From the NCBI RefSeq assembly GCF_024679245.1, contig NC_090185.1, forward strand, positions 24,851,926-24,915,925: DNA of 64,000 nt, in the 5' to 3' direction. Within the stretch, counting starts at the first letter, position 1. Every line of letters starts with the position of its first letter. A model generated the notes under the pieces. The model saw only the letters and a list, made by a program, of their open reading frames with translations. It did not search any database and was not told the DNA's origin. Source of the DNA: Pseudorasbora parva (lineage: Eukaryota; Chordata; Actinopteri; Cypriniformes; Gobionidae). Both the position numbers and the translations under genes were made by a program. Positions 10,356 through 22,400 of this stretch are shown piece after piece.

Positions 10356-11886
10356 CAGGTCCTTCTCAAAAAATTAGCATATGTGAAAGTTCATTATTTT
10401 CCATAATGTAATGATAAAAATTAAACTTTCATATATTTTAGATTCATTGCACACCAACTGAAATATTTCAGGTCTTTTATTGTTTTAATACTGATGATTT
10501 TGATCTCAAAAAAGTAGCATATTTCATCCGACCAATAAAAGAAAAGTGTTTTTAATACAAAAAAAGTCAACCTTCAAATAATTATGTTCAGTAATGCACT
10601 CAATACTTGGTCGGGAATCCTTTTGCAGAAATGACTGCTTCAATGCGGCGTGGCATGGAGGCAATCAGCCTGTGGCACTGCTGAGGTGTTATGGAGGCCC
10701 AGGATGCTTCGATAGCGGCCTTAAGCTCATCCAGAGTGTTGGGTCTTGCGTCTCTCAACTTTCTCTTCACAATATCCCACAGATTCTCTATGGGGTTCAG
10801 GTCAGGAGAGTTGGCAGGCCAATTGAGCACAGTAATACCATGGTCAGTAAACCATTTAGCAGTGGTTTTGGCACTGTGAGCAGGTGCCAGGTCGTGCTGA
10901 AAGACGAAATCTTCATCTCCATAAAGCTTTTCAGCAGATGGAAGCATGAAGTGCTCCAAAATCTCCTGATAGCTAGCTGCATTGACCCTGCCCTTGATAA
11001 AACACAGTGGATTAACACCAGCAGCTGACATGGCACCCCAGACCATCACTGACTGTGGGTACTTGACACTGGACTTCAGGCATTTTGGCATTTCCTTCTC
11101 CCCAGTCTTCCTCCAGACTCTGGCACCTTGATTTCCGAATGACATGCAAAATTTCCTTTCATCCGAAAAAAATTCTTTGGACCACTGAGCAACAGTCCAG
11201 TGCTGCTTCTCTGTAGCCAAAAGTGACTTGACCTGGGGAATGCGGCACCTGAAGCCCGTTTCCTGCACACGCCTGTGCACGGTGGCTCTGGATGTTTCTA
11301 CTCCAGACTCAGTCCACTGCTTCCGCAGGTCCCCCAAGGTCTGGAATCGGTCCTTCTCCACAATCTTCCTCAGGGTCCGGTCACCTCTTCTCGTTGTGCA
11401 GCGTTTTTTGCCACTTTTTCCTTCCCACAGACGTGCCTTGATACAGCACTCTGGGAACAGCCTATTCGTTCAGAAATTTCTTTCTGTATCTTACCCTCTC
11501 GCTTGAGGGTGTCAATGATGGCCTTCTGGACAGCAGTCCGGTCGGCAGTCTTACCCATGATTACGGTTTTGAGTAATGAACCAGGCTGGGAGTAGTTAAA
11601 AGCCTCAGGAATCTTTTGCAGGTGTTTAGAGTTAATTAGCTGATTCAGATGATTAGGTTAATAGCTCGTTTAGAGAACCTTTTTATGATATGCTAATTTT
11701 CAGAGATAGGAATTTTGGGTTTTCATGAGCTGTATGCCAAAATCATCAGTATTAAAACAATAAAAGACCTGAAATATTTCAGTTGGTGTGCAATGAATCT
11801 AAAATATATGAAAGTTAAATTTTTATCATTACATTATGGAAAAGTTCATTATTTATCACATATGTTAATTTTTTGAGATGGACCTG
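10356..11886 (-). mobile_element. Tc1/mariner element with ~150-bp inverted repeats
   Basis: The left end (TA|caggtccttctcaaaaaatt) and right end (ttttttgagatggacctg|TA) are flanked by TA, the Tc1/mariner target. The inverted repeats extend ~150 bp on each side, including caccaactgaaatatttcag in both arms. The element is 1531 bp, the usual Tc1 size, and encodes a broken transposase on the minus strand. The arms differ by only a few substitutions and indels, suggesting a fairly young insertion. Confidence 0.95.
10600..11558 (-). pseudogene. Tc1-like DD34E transposase, frameshifted
   Basis: The N-terminal helix-turn-helix part is read at 11558-11370 (MGKTADRTAVQKAIIDTL ... GCSQSAVSRHVCGK). The catalytic part is in another frame at 11361-10600 (the offset of 197 is not a multiple of three). 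The catalytic segment keeps all three acidic residues: the D of SDERKF, the D of FQHDLAPAH and the E of DLNPIENLW. The last two are separated by 34 residues, i.e. DD34E. The linker between PQVKSLL and HWTVAQWSK looks about a dozen residues shorter than in typical fish Tc1 proteins, an in-frame deletion. The C terminus is intact (KGFPTKY). The copy is inactive as written. Confidence 0.9.
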
Positions 11887-12349
11887 TATATATTGTATGG
11901 AATGGCAGTCTAGCACAAATAAATAAGCCTTTTCTTCACTCGTACGATCCTAAATAATGGTGCTTTGACTTTATATATATACACATACATACATATAGGC
12001 AATTAGATCATAAGCATGCTGACAGCAGTGATTTTGTACTTGCAACTACAGACCTGTCAAGCTTATGTTGGCTCACTTAAATATAAAAAGGTATTGAAGT
12101 ATATAAAGGCATTACTAAACTTTTTGCTGCTTTAATTTAAAAGCTATATGGCTATAGTTAGGCTGTAACAATTCCATAATAAGAAGCCTACTGCTACCCT
12201 CTAGTGGCAAAATTGGTACCAGTTGACAGTGGCAACAACACTAACTATATATTTTTTATAAGGAAAACAAAAAAATGGCATCGGTGTGTTGATAATTTAC
12301 TATTCATTATATAATTTGCTTTTATTTTTTGTTTATTCATCAACATAAT

Positions 12350-13291
12350 TAAATTACAGCAATTTTAATAAAGACCTTTATTCAGACTTTAAATAGATTT
12401 ACAAAGCATACCAAAAAGAAAAGTACAAACAAGAAGGGAAAGTGGCCTAAAATATTCCTTTGTGCATATGAATCTGATAAACAGGTTTAAAGAGTCTGTT
12501 GGGGTCAAAAACACACCAATGTTTTCCTGAGGAAGATTTTAGGTTCCTAATAAAGAGTCACCACAAAGCTTTAAAAATGAATAAGGATATACAGAATAAC
12601 AAAACTAAAATACCCTCAAATGTCAAAGAGTAGCTAAATATAGTGAAGAATCAAACTACCTTGCAACCCCATAAAAATCAAAAACAAAACACAAATAAAG
12701 ACAGGTTTGTTTGTGGGGAAAATGAAACGTGTTAAAGTCCAAAAGGAAAACGAAGTGTAGAATTGTGAACTGTGTTTACAATGCATCAATTTATCAAACG
12801 TCTTGCCGAGATCCTCTTCGGAGAAGCTTGTTCAGTCCTTGGCTACAGAAGCAGAATATGATGCATTGTGGTGTAAGAAAGAAGTAGCCCTGAGAATGTG
12901 TATTAGCTACTTTTCCCCCCACCCAAGACACCAATACTGTTAAATCACAGAAATTGAGAACCTGAGATCAGGTGCCTTTGAAAGGCAAGTTGTTAATCGA
13001 GGGTTAAATATACATGGCTGTTTCACACTGATTGGTTGAACCTATTCTGCCCCCCAAGTCAGACAAAACAAAATGTAAGAAATAAAAAAACAAACCATCA
13101 AAACGTCTGGGTTTAGAGTTGACTGCAACTGAAGTACAAAAACAGTTCATTGGGATCAATAACCTCTGCGCAAATCATCTCTTCCCCTTTGTGACATTGG
13201 GGACCTCAAGATCTTCAAACAGAAAATATTCCTTTTTGACTTGATTTAAAACCAAACGGAAAACCAAAAAAGTTCGGAAAAGCTTGGGTCG
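12350..13291 (-). other. cdc34 3'UTR
   Basis: About 0.9 kb of AT-rich sequence follows the cdc34 stop codon and ends just past an AATAAA signal at 12377-12382. No competing coding sequence is present. Confidence 0.6.
12377..12382 (-). terminator. Candidate poly(A) signal of cdc34
   Basis: The minus strand reads tctgAATAAAggtc, followed by T-rich sequence, about 910 nt after the stop codon. Confidence 0.5.
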
Positions 13292-16200
13292 TCAAGAGTC
13301 CTCCGTCCCAGAGTCGTCTTCATCATAGCAACAACCCTCACCTTCCTCTTCATCATCCTCGTCTAAATCCTCATCATCATAGTAGTCATCGTAGAATAAG
13401 GTGCCCTCGTCGGCAGGGGGGGCGCGGGTACGGACGCAGTACTCCGCCAGTGTGGTGGGAACTTTGACCCCGTCCCGCTCCGCTTCAGCTTTAGTGGCTA
13501 AAACCTGCTTCCTGTGAAGACCAAACCACAAAGTTTAGTGGCACCCACAAATCTGATTTGCACGCATGTGTGTACATTTGAAGTGAAAGGGTTTTCGAAC
13601 CTGATGATCTCTGCATACTCGCGGTCTTTCCCCTTACTGTCCCTCCATTTGCGGTACATGACAGAGGCGTCCACGTTGGCTGGCGAGAAGGTGTTGGGCT
13701 CATTCAGCAGCGAGATAACGCTCAATAAGATCGTTCTGAAAGGGAAGCAGATATCAGCTGATTAAATGAAACCACTTACGACCACTTGGCTTAATTATTG
13801 ACCTCAAGCTGGAAGAGGCATTGCACAAACAATCTCAAGGGAAACTAAAATCTGCTTTAGCATTCAGACAAGCTTTTGATTAAGAATTCATACAAGACAA
13901 CTATGGAAGCCTCTTTCCGACACAGAATAAAACACTTTAAAAAAATAAATTGCGACTTTCTCTCTCACTTGGGAGTTTTAAATCTCTTTTTCTCATTAAA
14001 AACAAAAAAGAATTACCTTAATGTTTTTATTCTGTGACAGAAACAAGCTTCCATACACGAGTCTAAAGGTTATGAGTTTTTTAAAAGAGAAAAAAAAAAA
14101 AAGAGAAATGATTGGAGAGTATGCTGTACCTCACATTCTGTGTGGGGTTCCACCTCTCTGAGGGCAGTTCACCACTCTGGGGATCGTCCACTGGTGGGTG
14201 CAGTATGGAAATACATACGTCGCCATTCTGAAATAATGTTAGAAGGGGAGGTCAATTTATTTTAATACTTAATTGTGTACAATCTAGTGATTAAAAATTA
14301 TATTAACTTTTCCAGCCAGAGTTGCCAGTCAAGATTTTGTTGTATGAATATCTGAACATGCAATATATCGAAAGAAAGAATAGGTCCTCTGTTTAATAAA
14401 TAAATAAATAAAACAAAATGTTTAATTCTAGCTTAATGCATTTTTTTTTTTTTAAATCATCACTTGAAGGTAAAAAAAAAAAAAAAAAGCTGAGAGGCAT
14501 CAGGGCTAATTACATGGCAAACAAGGTCAATATCACAATCCATAAAATTATTATTATATAAAACATTTCAACTTGACATGAGATCACATTCGGGTAATAC
14601 ATTCTAAAATATTCATTGTAATTCATCTAAATAAACGCGTTTATCTACCAGTACCATAAAAATGACAGTCCAACAGGATGTGTTTATCAAAGGAACCTGA
14701 AACGACATGTATAAAGGAGGGACTTCGCCTATCGATAAAAACCAAAGTGCAAGTCTTGAGTGACTCAGTCCTCTGAATGTTTTCTTTTTTTGTCTGCGTT
14801 TTTATCAGAAGATTCTGTACTCTTTCAGAAGATGCCTAGTAGCACCCCCTACTGTATAACAGTGAAAATGCAGAAAGCCAGAAAATTCAGTCAATGGCAG
14901 GGAGAGAGTTTACATTTTTGTTATTTTTTGGCGTTCAAAGGTCTTGTGACCTAGTCAAATTAAATCAGTGAAATTTCCCATCATTTATAAAAGTAATAAA
15001 TTATATTACCAGCATTAAAGTGAATTCACAAAGTAAAATTATTATCGTACACATTATTGAAAAGCTGCTTTTAACCATTTTTTTTTATTGTATGAAGTGA
15101 AATACAAATAAAAACAATACACAAAAAATAATACATAAAAACAAAAAAGCACTTCGCAATTATGATGGTCAAATTAGGTACATGCCTACATTCATTTATT
15201 TTAAACAAAAAGGTAACATTCATTATGAATAAGTCTATTTTTATTTAATAAAATTAATTGAATTCAATAATTCAAAAATGTGTTATTTCAAATCAAAGGC
15301 TAATCGGGCTGTAGTTTGATTGGATTTGTGTAGACTAACCTCATAGATGTTGGGATGCCACATCTTGGTGAGGAATCTGAAGGCAGGAGGGGAGTACGGG
15401 TAGTCGATGGGGAATTTGATGCGTGCCTGGAAGAAATAACACATTTATTAGGGAACGGATGTAATGGCACATTGTCTTCCAACAATATGCGATGAGCTCA
15501 CTCAATGGAGCAATATAACACCAACACCCAAGATCTCTAAAGGGTACTGTATAGCTTTGTCATTTAACTGCTAAAAACACCTCCATGACACATTTATGAT
15601 TGATCTATTTATTAGTTGAGAGGTAAAAACTGCTTGGGTACATTACAAAAATCTCATGCACCAGACCACACATCTCTTTCATAAATCAAGAAGTTCCACC
15701 CTTGACATGTTTTCATTTGAGAATATCTGATTTAGCTCAAAGCCTGTTACAAGTTAAGCTACCATCTGCAATGCAGCCTAACAGCATATAAACTGATTTG
15801 TGGCAGGGGCTGATAATCCGTCCTAAATTTCGGCAGAAGACTTCAAGCATTTATAAATACTATCAGTTAAAAGCTTGAGCTCTACTTAATGCTTTAAGTG
15901 TGTGTTTTACAAGCAGAATTGTTAAGACGAGTATCCAGGTTGGATGCTCGCAACTAGTGCACCCTTCACAGGAAGAGTTCCCCTATAGCAGCAATCTCAA
16001 AAACCCTCTTTAGATCCATCATGAACCCTTGACCTACAAGAAACCTAATAGCTTTATGAAAGGGGAAAATCAATTACCACCGGTTCATGGACTATCATTC
16101 CAACCTATCATTCCAAGGTCTGAACTTTTGAATTCAGTGATACAATTACACACTGGATCTGTGACATGCATATTCATGTATATCTGAGCATAAACAAACC

Positions 16201-16431
16201 CTTTATACACACACATACATGGAACACAGATCTTTCACAAGCTGTAGCAAGCTGAGCCTGGTGCCTTTACAATACAGCGGGTGGTGGGCACACATGCGTA
16301 CGGACCACTTCGCAACCCCCACAGCACACATTTGCTGATTTGGCACGGTCAGCTGGTGTGTGCTTCACAGGGCCAGCTCTGGGAGGGGAAACTGGGGGGT
16401 TGGGGGAGCCAGCAACCAACCAACCAACCAA

Positions 16432-16477
<46 letters not shown>

Positions 16478-19400
16478 ATCAAGTGATACCTGATTCCTGA
16501 AACCCAAGTAGCACAGGGCAACTTTCAAGCAAGCAAGCCTATTAAACCTCAAGTAGGGATCCGTGTAAGAAGGTAACGGTATTACGTTTCTCTAGAGGCA
16601 GCTTACAGGAGTCCTTCGCCATTGCACATGACCCGACACACAAGAGCTCTTGTGACAGCCTGTGTGCCGAACGTCTCTCTTTAGCTACATTATCTAACAA
16701 CTAGATAAGAGGACTTAAACTTAAGGCACAGGGATGTGCAAAACTACAGATTTTTGCTTACTAGTCAGTACATAAAGCCCTGTATAATTAGGCTGGGCCA
16801 TGTATGATTTTTTTCAGTCAGTTTTACAATCTTTGCTTGTGTAACATCTACAGACTATCAGACAGCTATATGATGTATATCATAATACGATTTTGGTACC
16901 AAGCAACACATTGAAAGCTCAGAACACAAATGCGACAAACTCTCTGATGCAGCCAGAACCTCAGAGACTAAAGCCCTATTCGGACGGGATTAGATTAACA
17001 TGGGGACGTGGTGGGGGTATAGTAATTGTACCTCAGGACATCTGTAATATTAATGGCCAATTCGCATGGGATAAGACATCTCAGTAAAACTAGCAGAAGT
17101 GGGAGGAGTAACTTGCTTTACGCACCACAGTAACCTCCTTGTCGTCATGTGCGTATGACGTTGCTGTTATCACACGAGCAAACACACAACATGAGCAACT
17201 CAAGTCTCCTATATTATAAAACAGTACGGTCCAGTCGAACGCTTCTGATTGGATTATGTTGGTAATAGACACTTTTTTCCTAGAGCCAAAATGCTCTAGG
17301 AATGAAAAGAGTGTTGTTTACCCAAGGTCATTTTTACAGACCTTTTTACAGAAGGTAAAAGTCTCGGTTACCTTTATTGACATTGTCCATAATCATTACC
17401 GAGATGGCACATTCGGATGGACTAAAAATCACAAAGAACCTCTGGTATTTTACCCCCACGTCCCCATGTTAAACCAATCCTGTCAGAATAAGGCTTAAAG
17501 CAATTAAATCGGCTATCTGTGAATGTCACAGTAGCTGACCAAAGACTGCCAATTTGTCCTTTCATTTAGTTGTTGAAATGCAAATTAAAAAAAAATCACC
17601 TTCTGTAATTTGTCGGATTAAGATGTACATTGTCAAAAGAAGAAAGAAAAACAAATGCAATGTGTAAACAACAGCATTTGAAAACATGGGGTCGGAGGAG
17701 AGAATGTTGACACAAATTCAAACAGAGTGACCAAATTTTTTTGATGAATTGAATAATTTAACTGATTGTAAACTGTGTTAACACAATGTGCATCATAACT
17801 GTATCAATCATATTATGCAATTTCTCCCAACCACATTAAAAAACAAAACACAATGTGTCTATGTAACTGAGGCCCTGTTTTCAGCTGATATTAAGATGCA
17901 TTTCGATCGATCATATCACAAGTAGATGAGGGAGACATACCCGTTTACACCTGGTGTTAATCCATCTCTTTTGTCCACTTTCAACCACTTCTGTCCTGAT
18001 TTCTTCGAGGGAAGAGTCTATGAGCGGGTAAACATATGGGTTTTTTGTTTTTCAGATCATTGTGCTTGGAACGTTATTCATCTTCACACCAAAGTTAGGT
18101 CTTTAGTCAATAAAGTTTCAATCCTGTCTGGATGGTGTGCTTCTTATGATGTTTAGATCGTCAGCAGAAAGTAGATGGCTGTTGGAGAGCATTCAACCAC
18201 ATGAGCATTTTACACTACGAAAGCAATCCAGCATGAATGCATTCGACTACCTTTGGAAGTAGTTGACAGAGGACAAGTCTTTAGTGTCGTTTTTGTGATC
18301 TGATCATACAAAATGCATATTAATACCAGGTGTAAACAGGGCCCTGAGATTTTTCATCTCCAGATGCGTCTCCCAAATTCAAGGAAGTGGTTGTTTGCCC
18401 TATATCAGAGGTCTTCAACTCTGGTCCTGGGGACCCACTGTCCTGCAGAGTTTAACTCCAACCCTAATTAAATCAGGTGAAGCTATTCAAGCTTACTTGT
18501 TGAAAATACACAGGCAGGTGTGCTGAAGGAGGTTGGAAATAAACTTTGCAGGACAGTGGGTCACAGGAGCAGAGTTGAAGACCTGTGCCTTATGACTCCT
18601 TAGTTGGTACAACTGAAAACCTACTCTCTGGCTGGATGAGTGTCACAATTCACTGCTTATCGTTTTGAGAACAGCTGATTTAACAGATGTTAAACTTTTT
18701 GAACAAGCCAAGTTCAACATTTGGTTTACAAGAGAAACTCAAAAAATTAAACTTAAATATCTCTCTCCTACAATCCTATTTGAGAGGAAATGAGAATCCC
18801 ACGGATATTGGGCTGGTAGAGGAAATAAACCAGGTCACTGCTGCTCTCCTTGGAGGTAGTTCTCCTACACCATCTCTCTCATAATTTTCTAGTGCCTGAT
18901 CTCCCAGAGGGCCATAGGTAGGAAGTTGTTCTTTTAACTCCCACTGCTGCGTCACTTGACACCAAAAGCTAGTTAAGAATGAACTAGGGTCCACTCAAAG
19001 CAGGTAATTAGCCTAATTAGAAAGCCATAAAGTTTACTGTGAACAACTAGAGCACCTGTTGACTGGGGCTACGTGTACAGTAATCCGGATAGATTTGAAA
19101 ACGCTTTCCGTTCACACTAGCGTTTCCCAAAAGTTTCTCATCCACACTGAAACGTCAATAAACGCCAAATTCAACTCACTGCGCATGCTTCAAAGCTCAC
19201 TGAGAAATGCAAATGCAAGTACATTTTATGTCATTCTTGCAGGACTTTGATATGAACTGTGTGAATGGTGAATAGCAAAAATTGAAAAAAAGGGGGGGGA
19301 AAACAGCGCAATAGTGGTATAAACATGCAGATCTATTGGTACAACATGTCACATAACTAAACATACGTTATCGTTTTCAAATACTGCCGTCTTCAGTCCA

Positions 19401-22400
19401 CACTACAACGCGAAGACACGTTTTCAAATAGCCGCTTTGGACAGCATTTTCAAAAAACTTTTTTCGTTGCCTTTAAACACCGTCTTAGTTGGGGACGGAA
19501 GGCCAAAACAGAGAAAAAAACCTCCTGGTTCAGTGGCAAATCAATAAGCCAACACTTTTAAATTGAATCAATGGGTTATGTTGTAACATGTTTTCAGATT
19601 GCTGTAACTCATCAAAATAGGTTTAACAAGTTTCCACTTCAACTCATGTTTTAAACTTCAACTTAAGTTTAATGCAATTGAAGCTGAAATTACTTAAACA
19701 TCCCAGCAAAATTTTTACAGTGTATGAATCACAGAAAAAGTTAAAGTACTTACATTAAAATAACTTTAATTTTGATAATTAACTGTTTATCATTCATGAT
19801 CAAATTGTGAATTTATTAACCCATTTATAATTGCTTAATTGACCAAATTTTCTATGACTTAAAAAAAAAAACCTCTCTGTACTTAGTTAACTGTCTATAT
19901 CAGGCACAGGTATATATTTTACACATTATATGATTTGTAAAAAAAAAACCTTAGTTTATTTAGGTAAGAACGAGCAAAAAATAAGTTAAATCCAACCTAA
20001 CTGTTCAGACGAACACATAGCATTTTTTTTAATGTGGTTTTAAATATCTAGCTTCACACCCCACATTTCCTGTAGTTTTTCCTGGTAACTGTTTGATATT
20101 CAGAAGCATATTTAATGCTAATTCTAGTTTCAAAATTAGTTTCAGACATTCCTCGTTAAAAGAAACAAGTATCAGCTTGTATGCAAAGTGACAAATTCAA
20201 ATTTGTACAATTTACCTATGGAGCCACATTGAGATCCCATATCTCTAGGATTAAACCATATAGAGCCTTAAAAATGAAGATATATATAGGTTAAGAACCA
20301 AAATCTAAAATTATATTAAGATATCTTTAATACTACTTGACTTGCAGGCATGAAAACATTGGGCAAAAAAAGTGCTTTTTCCTTCCTTTCTTAAATGTCA
20401 CAATTGGCAAACTTTTCTCAAGGTAAGAGGTATGAGTGAAAATTCAAATCTGATTTGGACTGTTTAGCACACATACACACATCTTGAAAGAGTTAAACAG
20501 AGTTGTTATTATGGGCTGACTCACTCCAAACACCAGACAACTACAGACACAAAATGAAGCTAGAACAGGCAGTTAGTGTGTCAGTCTCATTTCTGTGACA
20601 CTTGTCAGGCTGGCGAGGCGAGCAGGTAACATTGGGTAACATGACTCGAGCTGCTAGGCTGAGTCAAGCACGGCCAAACCCAGCTCACATCACCTGCCAA
20701 AGGGCCTGGGCGTGTGCATGCTTCAGTGGAGCTCAGAAGCGAACCCTGCTACCTTTCAGCCAAGCGCCACATGTAAGAACTTGAAGCCTGCTTACAGGAA
20801 TCCCACTCATGAGAACTTAATGACTGTGCCAAATAGGGGTGTCCATGGTTAACCGATTGACCGATTAACCGTTAAAAATTGCGTAACCGAGTGAAACATT
20901 TTGCTCGGTTAAGTGGCGTCAATGACGTGCCTTGAATTTAGTTGTAATATATGTTTGCACCCCTAGAGACCGCCAGAGCGCTCCCAGACATTTGTAATAT
21001 CCACAAGAAGAAGTCATGACCAGCTTTCCAAGCGGGCAATAAAGCGGGCAAAGAAAGCGTGGGAGCACTTTAAAAATGAGAGTGACGGGGCAAAATGCAA
21101 GTATTGCAATGCAGTGCTTACTGCATTTTTCAGGCTATAAGTCGCTCCGGAGTATAAGTCGCATCAGTCAAAATATGCGTCATGAAGAGGAAAATAACAC
21201 ACGTCGCACTGGACTAAAAGTCGCATTAGGGCAGAAGCAGAGCGCGAGCCGCGCGCGCTGTTCATAACGGATCAGAAGAAAGAAAGTTTGAAGTGAGAAA
21301 CTTGTGAATGACTAGAGAAAAGCAGACGTTACTTTAACTGTAATGAAGAAAACAAAAAAGCTAATCGCGGACTGAGAGCAAGATCGATGGCCAGAGCTGA
21401 AGGAACGAGTCCACAGATGCTTGAACTCTCTGCCGGGAGAGGCTCAGTCAAACTAGAGTCAACAGCGAGTCAAACGCTGAGTCTGTGTGAATCGTTCTCG
21501 GCTGCATATTTTACTAACGTTACATGCTCTAATCGTGCAGGCGCCCTCGCGGCCACTCGCATTGCTCGTGAACTGGAGCGCATCTCATCCTAATTTAACG
21601 AAACTCAGCGTACGCCTCGCAGACATGAAATAGATCTTGAAATGTCTTTTAACAATTTAAAACGAAAAGAAATAGGCTACTCTCTGATTGTGTAATCCAT
21701 GATGTGCATTTCTCTCTATAGGCGCGTTCACTACGGAGATGGTGGTCGTCAAATTAATAAGATAAAAATAACCCTGACGCACACTATGGTTAACCGAGTA
21801 TTAACCGCTAAGGGCCTCGGTTAACGGTTAATGAAAAACTTGAAAACGTGCAGCCCTAGTGCCAAACCTCTCTTAGCTGGAAAAAGTCGAGCTCGATAAA
21901 GTGTGATGCTAGGGTGGCCGGCATAACTAAAATCTAAGGCACTTTTGATAAATGAGGGCCAGTGTCACTACATCATGGACATAACTAAATTAGCTAGCTT
22001 AAGCAAAATATTTTTTTAACAGGACGGTGAACCAAAGTCTGGAAAACCTGTCCTTAACCTCTTCATGGGCATTTTGATTTCAGTTATTTAGCCTGATATT
22101 GTGATGCATCATTATAGGATTGACTAGCAATCTATTGATTACTGCAGAATTGCTGTATCGTGATGTTATCGGTATCGTATCGTGAGATACCCTGTGATTC
22201 CCACCCAAGCATGTTCTATAGTAATAGGGCAAGTTTTTACAAATAAATGAACTACATTACTTGACTGATAATTAGTATTAAATCAACTACTTATTTTACA
22301 TTTGTTGCCATTATAGACAGACAGAACAACATACTTCTCGTATAGTCACATTTCTCTTGAACTTATGTTTTCAACATCTAGCAACAGGGTGCCTCAGGGC

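Noticed and set aside
16267..16552. ORFs with Val-Cys or Thr-His repeats
   Set aside because: Direct translations of the (CA)n microsatellite.
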